Assembly (NCBI RefSeq): GCF_003260265.1
Contig: NZ_QITQ01000006.1
Coordinates: forward strand, 1 to 64,000
Direction: 5' to 3'
Source of the DNA: Roseovarius amoyensis
Lineage (GTDB): Bacteria; Pseudomonadota; Alphaproteobacteria; Rhodobacterales; Rhodobacteraceae
DNA length: 64,000 bases
Positions 16,200-23,754 of the stretch are shown here, piece by piece (within the stretch, counting starts at the first letter, position 1; each line of letters opens with the position of its first letter). Position numbers and translations under genes: made by a program. Under the pieces are notes generated by a model, which was not told the DNA's origin, searched no databases, and worked only from the letters and a program-made list of their open reading frames with translations.

Positions 16200-17810
16200 T
16201 TAAAAACGCGCAGTTCCAAAACTCGTAGGGTGCAGATTGCATGCGCGAGACTCGGCGATGGTGGCCAGGCAAAAGCCCAGAACCTTGCGGCTGTCGCGCG
16301 GGTCGATCACCCCGTCGTCCAGTTGCAGCCCAGAGGTGGTGAAGGCGTCGGCCTGATCTCCGAACAGCTTTATGATCCGGTCTTCCTGGGCCTTGATCTC
16401 GTCCGGGTCGATGGTCTGGCCGCGCCGTTCGGCCCCCTCGGTAGCAACAATTCTCATGGTCTTGGCCGCCTGTTCTCCGCCCATCACCCCGGTCGAGGCA
16501 TTGGGCCAGGAAAACAGGAACCGAGGGCCAAAGGCACGACCGCACATGCCATAATTTCCGGCCCCGAAACTGGCCCCGGTCATCAGGGTGATCTGCGGCA
16601 CAGTGGCATTCGCCACGGCCTGGATCATCGCCGCGCCGTTCTTGATCATGCCGGCCTGTTCATAGGTCACGCCGACCATGTACCCGGTGGTGTTCTGCAA
16701 ATAGATGATCGGCCGGTCCAACTGACAGCATAGCTGAATGAACTGCGCCGCCTTCATCGCCCCGGCATTGTCGATGGGGCCGTTATTGCCGATGATCGCA
16801 CAGTTGTGGCCGTGGATCGCCCCTTGCAGACAGACAGTCTGAGGCCCGAACAGCGGCTTGAACTCAGAGAAATCCGATCCGTCCGTCAGTCGCGCGGCAA
16901 TCTCGCGCATGTCATAGGGTTTGCGGGCATCGGCAGGCACAATCGCGATGAGATCCTCGCGCGGATAACGCGGTTCGGCAAAATCACTGGCCGTCGCCGC
17001 GCCCCGATCCCACTTGAATCCGCCGATCAGCTTGCGGGCCATGCCAAGGGCGGCCACGTCGTCCTCGGCCAGGAATTCCACCAGGCCGGTCTTGGTGGCG
17101 TGCATTTCCGCGCCGCCTAATTCGTCCGCGTCGGCGGTTTCGCCGGTGGCGGCCTTGACCAGCGGTGGCCCACCCAGAAACGCCCGTCCGCGCCCGCGCA
17201 CCGACACAACATAGTCGCTCAGCCCCGGCATATAGGCTCCGCCGGCGGTGGCCGAGCCATGCAGCACCGTGACCACCGGACAACCAGCGGCAGACAAGCG
17301 CGCCAGATTGCGGAAAATCGCCCCGCCATGCACAAACCGTTCGACCCGGTAGCGCATCAGATTCGCACCGGCACTTTCCACCAGAAACACAAACGGCAAA
17401 CGGTTTTCCAGCGCGATTTCCTGACAGCGAATGATCTTTTCACCGCCCGGATCGGTAATCGCGCCGGCATCAATGCCGCTGTCATTGGCGACGATCATGC
17501 ACTTGATGCCGCTGACAAAACCGATCCCGGCGATCTGGCTGGCGCCGGGCACCGACGCATCGGGCGAGGCCCCGTCGCGCAGATATCCCGCCATGTTGCC
17601 AATCTCGAGAAATGGCGCGCCGGGATCCAGCAGCCGTGCCAGCCGCTCATGCGGGAGACACTGACCGCGCTTGGCGAAGCGCGGGCCCGAACGCCCGGAT
17701 TTCTCTATTGCACGCGCCTCAAGCTCGCGCATCCGGTCAATCAGCGCGATCATCGCCATGCGGTTCTGCATGGCCTCTGGGCTGTCTGGCTGAAGGTGGG
17801 ATTGAAACAT
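16200..17810 (-). CDS. Acyl-CoA carboxylase beta subunit (carboxyltransferase)
   Basis: The 536-residue protein has both crotonase-fold halves of a carboxyltransferase. GSATAGGAYMPGLSDY and FLGGPPLVKAATGE lie in the first half, and TGASFGAGNYGMCGRAF with FSWPNASTGVMGGEQAA in the second. It transfers CO2 from biotin to an enoyl-CoA. The fold and length fit both methylcrotonyl-CoA and geranyl-CoA carboxylase. Where methylcrotonyl enzymes, as I remember them, read HFGRIF, this one reads HGGAIF (161-166). That would open space in the pocket and hints at a bulkier acyl group. It partners the alpha subunit at 12179. Confidence 0.9.
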   Translation of the reverse strand: MFQSHLQPDSPEAMQNRMAMIALIDRMRELEARAIEKSGRSGPRFAKRGQCLPHERLARLLDPGAPFLEIGNMAGYLRDGASPDASVPGASQIAGIGFVSGIKCMIVANDSGIDAGAITDPGGEKIIRCQEIALENRLPFVFLVESAGANLMRYRVERFVHGGAIFRNLARLSAAGCPVVTVLHGSATAGGAYMPGLSDYVVSVRGRGRAFLGGPPLVKAATGETADADELGGAEMHATKTGLVEFLAEDDVAALGMARKLIGGFKWDRGAATASDFAEPRYPREDLIAIVPADARKPYDMREIAARLTDGSDFSEFKPLFGPQTVCLQGAIHGHNCAIIGNNGPIDNAGAMKAAQFIQLCCQLDRPIIYLQNTTGYMVGVTYEQAGMIKNGAAMIQAVANATVPQITLMTGASFGAGNYGMCGRAFGPRFLFSWPNASTGVMGGEQAAKTMRIVATEGAERRGQTIDPDEIKAQEDRIIKLFGDQADAFTTSGLQLDDGVIDPRDSRKVLGFCLATIAESRACNLHPTSFGTARF

Positions 17811-17876
17811 CGTTGGGCCAGTTCTGGTCAGCGCGCGGTGGATTGGTTCAATCGGGGGCCGGGACCGGGGCCGCGC

Positions 17877-18341
17877 CTAAAGCACGTAGTGGAAATCGGT
17901 CACTTCGCCCTTGGGATCGTCGATGAATTCCACCCTGACGCGTGTGCCGGGTTTCAGCTTTTCCATGGCTGCGCCAACATCCGACATGTCCAGATTCCGC
18001 ACGAAATTGATCATCGCGGTATCGATTCCGTCAAGGCGGACATACGCGATGGCATAGGGCGGCGGCGGCAGGTGTTCGAACGCCGCCGACACGATTGTCG
18101 CGGCTTCGATCACACCCTCGTGGCCCGCCTCGACCCATTCATCGCAAGGCTCGAACGAGCGTTCGCAATAGGCGCGGGGCGGCAGGTAGGAGATGCCGCT
18201 CTTGCTGCTTTTGGTGGCCAGTATCTTGCGCTCTTTCAGAGCGTCAAAGAAGGTTCCGGCAACCTTGCCGACCGAATAGTTGTACCTGACATTCCATTCG
18301 CCGGAAATCACGTCGCTGGCCTGAGTTTTTTCGGTTGCCAT
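17877..18341 (-). CDS. DUF35 OB-fold protein with degenerate zinc ribbon
   Basis: A 154-residue acyl-CoA-associated OB-fold (DUF35) protein. The family normally opens with a four-cysteine zinc ribbon before PPR. Here the first CxxC is replaced by Lys/Ser (TKSSKSG, 43-49), and only Cys59 and Cys66 remain, spaced six apart after SYLPPRAY. Zinc binding is therefore doubtful. The OB part (about 75-154) is intact. DUF35 proteins are obligate partners of thiolase-fold enzymes, such as Ltp2 aldolase with ChsH2, BbsAB and the archaeal thiolase/HMG-CoA synthase complex. It sits 20 bp after two thiolase-fold genes and is most likely their third subunit. Confidence 0.85.
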   Translation of the reverse strand: MATEKTQASDVISGEWNVRYNYSVGKVAGTFFDALKERKILATKSSKSGISYLPPRAYCERSFEPCDEWVEAGHEGVIEAATIVSAAFEHLPPPPYAIAYVRLDGIDTAMINFVRNLDMSDVGAAMEKLKPGTRVRVEFIDDPKGEVTDFHYVL

Positions 18342-18361
18342 TGTTCTGGCTCCTTTGTCTG

Positions 18362-19549
18362 TCAGAGATGATCGGCCCCGAAGACCGAAGCTGTGTAGAA
18401 TTGTGCAGACCCGCCGATGGCTGTCGCCACGGCGTTACGCACACCTGATACCTGCATGTCGCCGGCCCGTTGCATCACCTGATTGGCAGCTTCGATGGCC
18501 CGCACAAGGCCGGTCACGCCGATCGGATTGGTGCAGAGCGACCCCCCTGACGGAGAAACCGTCAGGTCGGAGCCCAGATCGAATGCCCCTGCATCGCTAA
18601 GCGCCGGCGCCTCTCCCCGCTCGCAAAACCCAAGCGATTCAAGCTGCGGGAACTGCATCGAACTGAACGGATCATACAGTTCGGCTACCTGGATTTGCTT
18701 CTTCGGGTCGGTGATTCCGGCCTGCGCATAGGCCTCTTTACCGGCAATCTCCAGTTCGGCCAGATCGGCATATTCGACATCGGCCTTCGGTCCGGTCTTG
18801 TCGCCCTGAAATACCGTGCTTGTGGTGGCCCCAACCCCGTTGATAAAGGCCGGACTGGCGCATTTTTCACGCGCGCCGTCCAGTGTTGTCAACACCATCG
18901 CCGCCCCTCCCGATGAACGCGGGCAGCAGTCGAACAGTTTGTAGGGCCAGGCAACGGCCGGTGAATTCATCACGTCCTCGACGGTGATTTTGCCCTTAAG
19001 ATGCGCATACGGGTTCTTCAGCGCATTGGCGCGTGCCCGCACGACCACCCGCGCGAATTGTTCTTCGGTGGTGCCGTAACGGGCCATCTGACGTTGCGTG
19101 GACAGTGCCGTCATAGTGACCGTATTCAGGGCGAAATCAAACTCATAGAACCGATCCCAGATCAGGTTGAGAATGTGTTGAGCATCCGGAGTTTCGGCCA
19201 CCCGATCGGCCCCCACAACCAGCACGTTGCGAAACAGTCCCGAGGCCACATGCGTATACCCCGCATGCAGCGCCGACCCACCCGTGGCTCCGCCGGTATG
19301 CACCCGCATCAGCGGCTTTCCGGCCCCGAAAATCGAGTCGACCGACCATTTTTCGATGTCGTGGATGCCGGCAAATTCGGTTGGTGCCATGGAAAACACC
19401 ACTGCATCTATTTCATCCGGCGTCATCTTGGCGTCTGCAAGGGCGGCCAGCGTCGCATCCTGCACCAGTTCGACATAGGTTTTGTCGTCGTGGTGTTTCT
19501 TGAACACCGTCTGGCCGGTGCCAATCACGGCTACCTGTTGCGGGCTCAT
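18362..19549 (-). CDS. Thiolase-fold protein without thiolase active site (second of a pair)
   Basis: The 395-residue SCP2/Ltp-type thiolase-fold subunit. At the nucleophile position, where SCP2 thiolases read NCATGS, it reads VHTGGATGGSAL, so Gly87 replaces the cysteine. The HPxG histidine is also lost: SPSGGSLCTNPIGVTG has Asn-Pro. Retained features are the fold landmarks and SGG. It cannot work as a normal thiolase. Thiolase-fold aldolases (Ltp2 class), which also lack these residues and bind DUF35 partners, cleave 3-hydroxyacyl-CoA by retro-aldol chemistry, and that is the best guess. It overlaps the preceding thiolase-like gene by 4 bp, pointing to a hetero-oligomer. Confidence 0.83.
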   Translation of the reverse strand: MSPQQVAVIGTGQTVFKKHHDDKTYVELVQDATLAALADAKMTPDEIDAVVFSMAPTEFAGIHDIEKWSVDSIFGAGKPLMRVHTGGATGGSALHAGYTHVASGLFRNVLVVGADRVAETPDAQHILNLIWDRFYEFDFALNTVTMTALSTQRQMARYGTTEEQFARVVVRARANALKNPYAHLKGKITVEDVMNSPAVAWPYKLFDCCPRSSGGAAMVLTTLDGAREKCASPAFINGVGATTSTVFQGDKTGPKADVEYADLAELEIAGKEAYAQAGITDPKKQIQVAELYDPFSSMQFPQLESLGFCERGEAPALSDAGAFDLGSDLTVSPSGGSLCTNPIGVTGLVRAIEAANQVMQRAGDMQVSGVRNAVATAIGGSAQFYTASVFGADHL

Positions 19550-20655
19550 GCTGGAATCTCCTCGAAAATGGCGGTGACATTGCCCTGATGGGCGAACCCG
19601 TGAAAGCCGATAGCTGCGGCCGTTTTCACGCGGCCCGCCTGAACCGGCCCAGCTTTTCCGGCGACCTGCAACACCGCTTCGGCGGCGCTGACCAGACCGG
19701 TGCAGAAATAGGGGTTTTGGGCGAATGGCCCGCCCGATGGTGACACGGTCTGATCCGCCGGCAGGGCAAGCGCCTGGCGGGTGGCGATATCGTGAAAGGC
19801 TGTCTGAGCCTCGATCTCGATCACATCAAGTTCGTCGGCATTGCCCAGACCCGCATCTTTCATGGCGTCGCCAAACGCGGTCTTCAGCCCAAGCATCGAG
19901 GCCAGCCTGTCGCCGCCCAACTGATAGCTTTCAAGGCTCCAGCCAATGCCGGACAGACGCGCTAACGGCCTGGCATCGGGGTGGTCGTTCAACCATGCGC
20001 CGGACACCACAACCATCGCCACCGCACCATCCGTGACCGGTGGGCGGTGCCCCTCGCGCAGTGGCGTGGACACATAGGGCGAGGCGGCGATTGCGTCTGC
20101 CGCGACCGGAACGGCGGCAACGCCGCGCGGGTTCTTGGCGGCAGCCTGACGATAGCTGGCCGCGACCTTGCTGGCATCTGCCTCGTCCACACCCTGCATG
20201 GCAGCGGCGAACAGCCCGTCCGAGATGGACATGTTCAGGCCGATGGGGCGAGTATAAAACGGCTCGCAGCGCATCCGCATCACATCCTCAAACGGTGCGA
20301 TCGAACTCTTGTTCCAGCTGACCAGAAGACCAAGGTGGAATCGTCCTGAACGGATGCGCGTTGCTTCAAGGCAAAGCCCGGTCAGACCCGAATCGGTCGC
20401 CTTGATTTCGTCCTTCAGATAGGCACCGGCCGGGGCGGCAAGCAGCATGCTCGAAATGCTGCGCCCGTCCAATTCGTCACAGGCTGCAATGGTCACATGG
20501 TCCAGTGCTCTGCGGCTGATTCCCACCGCGTCCAGCGCTTCTTTTGCGGTGTCATATACCATTTCTTCCAAGCGTTTATCCGCCACCCGAGGCATCGCCT
20601 CGTGCAGCGTAACACCCAGAATATAGGCATCATTTTCCTGATATTTTGGTGCCAT
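19546..20655 (-). CDS. Thiolase-fold protein without thiolase active site (first of a pair)
   Basis: The 369-residue protein starts at ATG 20655 behind AGGAG; an in-frame upstream ATG at 20712 has no such site. The fold is recognisable from the N-terminal half (DAVGISRRALDHVTIAACDE) and SPSGGPFAQNPYFCTGLVSA. Asp88 stands where the nucleophilic cysteine is expected (IKATDSGLTG), and Asn-Pro-Tyr replaces the catalytic His-Pro-x-Gly. It is the first gene of the 13.4-kb minus-strand operon and overlaps the next thiolase-like gene by 4 bp. A pseudo-thiolase pair with a DUF35 protein suggests a lyase or aldolase complex. A purely structural role for this subunit is also possible. Confidence 0.82.
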   Translation of the reverse strand: MAPKYQENDAYILGVTLHEAMPRVADKRLEEMVYDTAKEALDAVGISRRALDHVTIAACDELDGRSISSMLLAAPAGAYLKDEIKATDSGLTGLCLEATRIRSGRFHLGLLVSWNKSSIAPFEDVMRMRCEPFYTRPIGLNMSISDGLFAAAMQGVDEADASKVAASYRQAAAKNPRGVAAVPVAADAIAASPYVSTPLREGHRPPVTDGAVAMVVVSGAWLNDHPDARPLARLSGIGWSLESYQLGGDRLASMLGLKTAFGDAMKDAGLGNADELDVIEIEAQTAFHDIATRQALALPADQTVSPSGGPFAQNPYFCTGLVSAAEAVLQVAGKAGPVQAGRVKTAAAIGFHGFAHQGNVTAIFEEIPA

Positions 20656-20740
20656 TGCGTTCTCCTGAGGCAGCGGGTGGAGCGCGACCGCCCAAAGGCT
20701 GACGGCAAACATTTCCGAGAAACGCTAGCGCAGGAAAATC

Positions 20741-20866
20741 GAATTGTCATTCACTAATTTTAGTTTTGGTTCATTATATCTTCTGTCGGGTTTGGGTTGT
20801 GACCGATCGTTCAATGGCGGCGATTCGGGTTGGAAACTTTGGGGGGCTTTAGCGATGGCATGGGGC
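20741..20866. repeat. Direct repeat copy A (126 bp) in divergent promoter region
   Basis: First copy of an imperfect 126-bp tandem duplication. It shares with copy B the stretches GAATTGnCATTCA, TAATTTTAGTT, GGTTCATT, GTTTGGG, GACCG, CGTTCAAT and GGCTTTAGCGATGG. It is adjacent to the minus-strand operon (start 20655) and contains operator 20800-20813. Drift between copies shows the duplication is not recent. Confidence 0.85.
20800..20813. promoter_or_regulatory. TetR-type operator in repeat A
   Basis: TGACCGATCGTTCA is a 14-bp palindrome with one mismatched pair. It shares the core GAnCGnnCGnTC with the operator at 921-936 and lies between divergent promoters, 145 bp upstream of the minus-strand operon start. 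The likely binder is the TetR protein encoded at 21000. Confidence 0.65.
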
Positions 20867-20998
20867 GAATTGCCATTCAGTAATTTTAGTTGTGGTTCAT
20901 TTTGTCTTCTACTAGGTTTGGGTGGTGACCGGTCGTTCAATAAGTGCGAATCAGGCTGGCAAATGCGGCGATGGCTTTAGCGATGGTAAGGGGCGATA
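20867..20998. repeat. Direct repeat copy B in divergent promoter region
   Basis: Second copy, offset 126 bp from copy A, ending with GGGGCGATAA just before the TetR start codon. Copy A ends with the matching GGGGCGA. It carries operator 20926-20939, 60 bp upstream of the regulator start. Having one operator per copy would let a single regulator control both divergent units. Confidence 0.85.
20926..20939. promoter_or_regulatory. TetR-type operator in repeat B
   Basis: TGACCGGTCGTTCA is the copy-B counterpart of the site at 20800, exactly 126 bp away. The palindromic half-sites TGAnCG/CGnTCA are kept while flanking bases have drifted, which suggests selection on the operator. The adjoining TTCAATAA also occurs in front of the atuA-like gene (34271-34278). 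Confidence 0.65.
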
Positions 20999-20999
20999 A

Positions 21000-21689
21000 G
21001 TGGTGAAGGGTTCGGGAAAGCAGGTGTGGGGAAATGTGATTCCGGATGCGGCGCAGGTGCGGGCGCTCAAGCGGGCGGCATTGCTGCGCGGGGCGGCCCA
21101 GGCGTTCAACAAATACGGCTATCACGGCACGTCGCTTGGCGATATCGCAGCAAGCCTCGGGGTGACCAAGCCGGCGCTTTATCACTACGTTAAGAACAAG
21201 CAGGAGCTGCTATTTCTGCTGCGCGAGGCAACCTTGGCGGCGGCCTTTGAGAGTCTTGAACTCGCAGAAGCGCGCGGCGGCAGCGCTCGTGAACGACTTG
21301 TCGCCACGCTGAGCGACTATATCCGCAGCATCAACAGCGAAGATTCGATCTGCGTGGTCAGCATGGAGGAGCGGGTTCTCAAAGACCCTTATGAGTCCCA
21401 GATCATCAGCATCCGCGATGAGTTCGAGGGACGGCTCCGCGATCTGGTCGAGCAAGGTATCGCGGACGGCAGCATCGTACCCTGCAATTCCAAGCTGGTT
21501 GTATTCAGCCTGTTGGGATCAGTGAACTGGACCCAGCGCTGGTTTCGTCAGGATGGCCGCTGGTCGAACGATCAGGTTGCTGCCGGAATCGCCGAGATCA
21601 TCAACCGATCCTTGTCCCCCACGCCGGCGGCCAGACTGTCGGCAGATCCGTCAGAGATCGGGAAAAACCAGGGCGGGGTCGGGAAATAG
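21000..21689 (+). CDS. TetR-family transcriptional regulator
   Basis: A 229-residue TetR protein with helix-turn-helix GYHGTSLGDIAASLGVTKPALYHYVKNKQELL near residues 40-70 and a ligand domain resembling acyl-CoA-responsive regulators. It starts with GTG at 21000 (a second GTG follows directly). It is divergent from the 13.4-kb minus-strand operon across the duplicated operator region, and only 41 bp before the dehydrogenase gene that opens the plus-strand uptake operon. It probably represses both units and itself until an acyl-CoA of the pathway accumulates. Confidence 0.87.
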   Translation: MVKGSGKQVWGNVIPDAAQVRALKRAALLRGAAQAFNKYGYHGTSLGDIAASLGVTKPALYHYVKNKQELLFLLREATLAAAFESLELAEARGGSARERLVATLSDYIRSINSEDSICVVSMEERVLKDPYESQIISIRDEFEGRLRDLVEQGIADGSIVPCNSKLVVFSLLGSVNWTQRWFRQDGRWSNDQVAAGIAEIINRSLSPTPAARLSADPSEIGKNQGGVGK

Positions 21690-21730
21690 GTGGTTAGCGC
21701 GCTCGCCACCAAGTCAACAGGAGAAGCAAA

Positions 21731-22888
21731 TTGGACTTCAATCTAACGGAAGATCAAGCACGGTTGCAGGAGTCGGTTCGCCGCTTTGCCGAAAAGGAAG
21801 TGGCCCCGATTGCCGAACGTCTGGACGCCGAGGCGGTGTTTCCTACCGACCTGTACCACAAGGTTGCCGAGATGGGCATCACCTCGATCCCGTTCCCGAC
21901 GGAACATGGTGGCATGGGGTTCGACACGCTGGAAATGGTCATCGCGCTGGAACAGCTGGCCCGCGCCGACCAGTCGCTGGCGGCAACCACCATGGTCAGC
22001 GTTGCCTGCGGGTTGATAATGATGCGTTATGGGACCAAGGAACAGGTCGCGAGATACCTGCCCGGCATCGTTTCGGGCAAGGCAATCGGCGCGATTGCGG
22101 GCACTGAACCGCAAGCAGGGTCATGGACCGCCGGCATCACCACGCGGGCTAGGAAAGTCGATGGCGGTTGGATGCTGAATGGCGAAAAGGCCTATATCAC
22201 AAACGCCGGAACGCCGCTGACCTCTTATGTGCTGGTCATGGCCGTCACCAGCGAGCCGGACGCCGAGCGCAAGCAATACACGCTGTTCATCGTACCGGCG
22301 GGCACCAAAGGCTTCACCCCTGGTGAGCCTTACAAGAAACTGGGCTGGCGGTCTTCGGATACGCGACCGCTATATTTCGATGACTGTTTCATTGCCGATG
22401 ATTCCATTCTCGGCGATGTGCATGGCGGTCGCATTCTGCTGCATCGCGGTTATCAGCAGGCGCGCGTTTTCCTGTCGGCCTGTTCGGTCGGCCTGGCCCA
22501 GGCCAGCATCGACCATTCGATTGAATTTGCCAACAATCGCAAGGCCTTCAAGGGCGCCATCGGATCGTTGCAGATGGTGCAGGACATGATCGCCGACATG
22601 GCCGTCGGCACCGAGGCGTCCCGTCTGCTGACCTATCGCGCCGCCAAACTGGCGGACGAAGGCACCGCATCGCTGCGGGATCTGGCCTATGCCAAGTATT
22701 TTGCCACCGAGAACGGCACGAAATGCGCCGATCTGGCGATCCAGGTGCATGGCGGCTGGGGTTTCATGGATGACTGTGCAGTGTCGCGATACTACCGCGA
22801 CAACCGGGTCTGCACGATTGGTGATGGCGCCAGTCAAATCCAAAAGCTGATCATGGCAAGGGATCTGGGGTTGGACGTACAGTTTTGA
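21731..22888 (+). CDS. Acyl-CoA dehydrogenase
   Basis: The 385-residue dehydrogenase uses a TTG start at 21731 behind AGGAGAAG, giving the usual MDFNLTEDQ. Domain landmarks are GTEPQAGSWTAGITTRA, GEKAYITNAG and QVHGGWGFMDDCAVSRYYRD. At the catalytic loop it reads TIGDGASQIQ, so Asp replaces the common Glu of YEGTSE. Activity is likely but could be altered. It opens the operon with a hydratase and ABC transporter and may act on the imported, CoA-activated compound. Specificity is not readable. Confidence 0.88.
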   Translation: MDFNLTEDQARLQESVRRFAEKEVAPIAERLDAEAVFPTDLYHKVAEMGITSIPFPTEHGGMGFDTLEMVIALEQLARADQSLAATTMVSVACGLIMMRYGTKEQVARYLPGIVSGKAIGAIAGTEPQAGSWTAGITTRARKVDGGWMLNGEKAYITNAGTPLTSYVLVMAVTSEPDAERKQYTLFIVPAGTKGFTPGEPYKKLGWRSSDTRPLYFDDCFIADDSILGDVHGGRILLHRGYQQARVFLSACSVGLAQASIDHSIEFANNRKAFKGAIGSLQMVQDMIADMAVGTEASRLLTYRAAKLADEGTASLRDLAYAKYFATENGTKCADLAIQVHGGWGFMDDCAVSRYYRDNRVCTIGDGASQIQKLIMARDLGLDVQF

Positions 22889-22900
22889 CGCTGAAATAGC

Positions 22901-22933
22901 GTGTTGCGGGGGGATTGTAACCGCCCGCAACAC
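22901..22933 (+). promoter_or_regulatory. 10-bp-stem hairpin between dehydrogenase and hydratase genes
   Basis: GTGTTGCGGG (22901-22910) pairs perfectly with CCCGCAACAC (22924-22933) around a 13-nt loop, 12 bp after the dehydrogenase stop. No T-run follows, so it is more like an mRNA 3'-stabilising or processing element than an intrinsic terminator. Confidence 0.5.
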
Positions 22934-22965
22934 TAAACCGATAAGGCTTTGGGAGGGGCTGAATC

Positions 22966-23754
22966 ATGGGTTTTGAGGGGAATGCCGTTAGTTTGAGTTG
23001 GCCCGTGTCGGGTGTCGCTCTGGCCACTATGACCCGTGCGGCGGAAATGAACACCCTGCATCTGGACCTAATCGACGAGTTGGGCCGCGCCATTGACGAG
23101 GCGCTTGAGAACAAGGCCCGCGCGCTTATCCTGACCGGCAGTGGGCGCGCCTTTTGTTGCGGCGCTCATCTCAAGTACTTTGACAGGGATGAACTCGACC
23201 CCTTTGATATCCGAGACAACTACCTGAACCGGATTGCCCTGTTATTTGACCGAATAGAGGCCATCGGCGTCCCGGTCATCGCCGCCATCAACGGCTATGC
23301 CATGGGCGGCGGTTGCGAAATGGCGCTGGCCTGTGATTTCCGCATCATGGCGCACGGTGCCATCATGGCACTGCCCGAAGTCAAGCTGGGCGCCACACCG
23401 GGCGCGGGGGGCGTGCAAAAGCTGGCGAAATACTGTGGTCGCGGCAAGGCGACCGAGGTGATCCTGCTGGCGCAGGATATCGACTGTGATTATGCGCGCG
23501 AGCTTGGGCTCTTGTTCGCCTCTGTACCGCCAGACGGCCTGCTGGACACTGCGCTTGATCTGGCCGCGAAGTTGAAGAAATTCAGCCCGATGGCCATCGG
23601 CCAGTGCAAAGCCTCGATCCACATCGCCGAAGATTGCGACCTGCGCACCGCCCGCCGCTATGGGCTTGAGGCGCTCAGCAACCTGATTGGTTCCCCCGAC
23701 TGGGACGAAGGGATGGCCGCCTTTCACAATAAACGCGTCCCGGAGTTCAGGTGA
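22966..23754 (+). CDS. Enoyl-CoA hydratase/isomerase
   Basis: A 262-residue crotonase-fold protein. The oxyanion segment is GSGRAFCCGAHLKYF, with CCGA instead of the usual CAGG/D. The two catalytic glutamates of hydratases have counterparts in LPEVKLGATPGAGG and GRGKATEVIL. It adds water to a 2-enoyl-CoA, or isomerises it. The stop TGA directly abuts the ATG of the ABC ATPase gene, so it belongs to the uptake operon. It is a different subfamily from the AtuE-like hydratase at 14170 and would serve ordinary beta-oxidation turns. Confidence 0.87.
   Translation: MGFEGNAVSLSWPVSGVALATMTRAAEMNTLHLDLIDELGRAIDEALENKARALILTGSGRAFCCGAHLKYFDRDELDPFDIRDNYLNRIALLFDRIEAIGVPVIAAINGYAMGGGCEMALACDFRIMAHGAIMALPEVKLGATPGAGGVQKLAKYCGRGKATEVILLAQDIDCDYARELGLLFASVPPDGLLDTALDLAAKLKKFSPMAIGQCKASIHIAEDCDLRTARRYGLEALSNLIGSPDWDEGMAAFHNKRVPEFR

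Noticed and set aside
20725..20940. A 71-codon minus-strand frame with internal amino-acid repeats
   Set aside because: The repeats simply mirror the 126-bp DNA duplication in the promoter region. No ribosome site is seen and the operators lie inside it.
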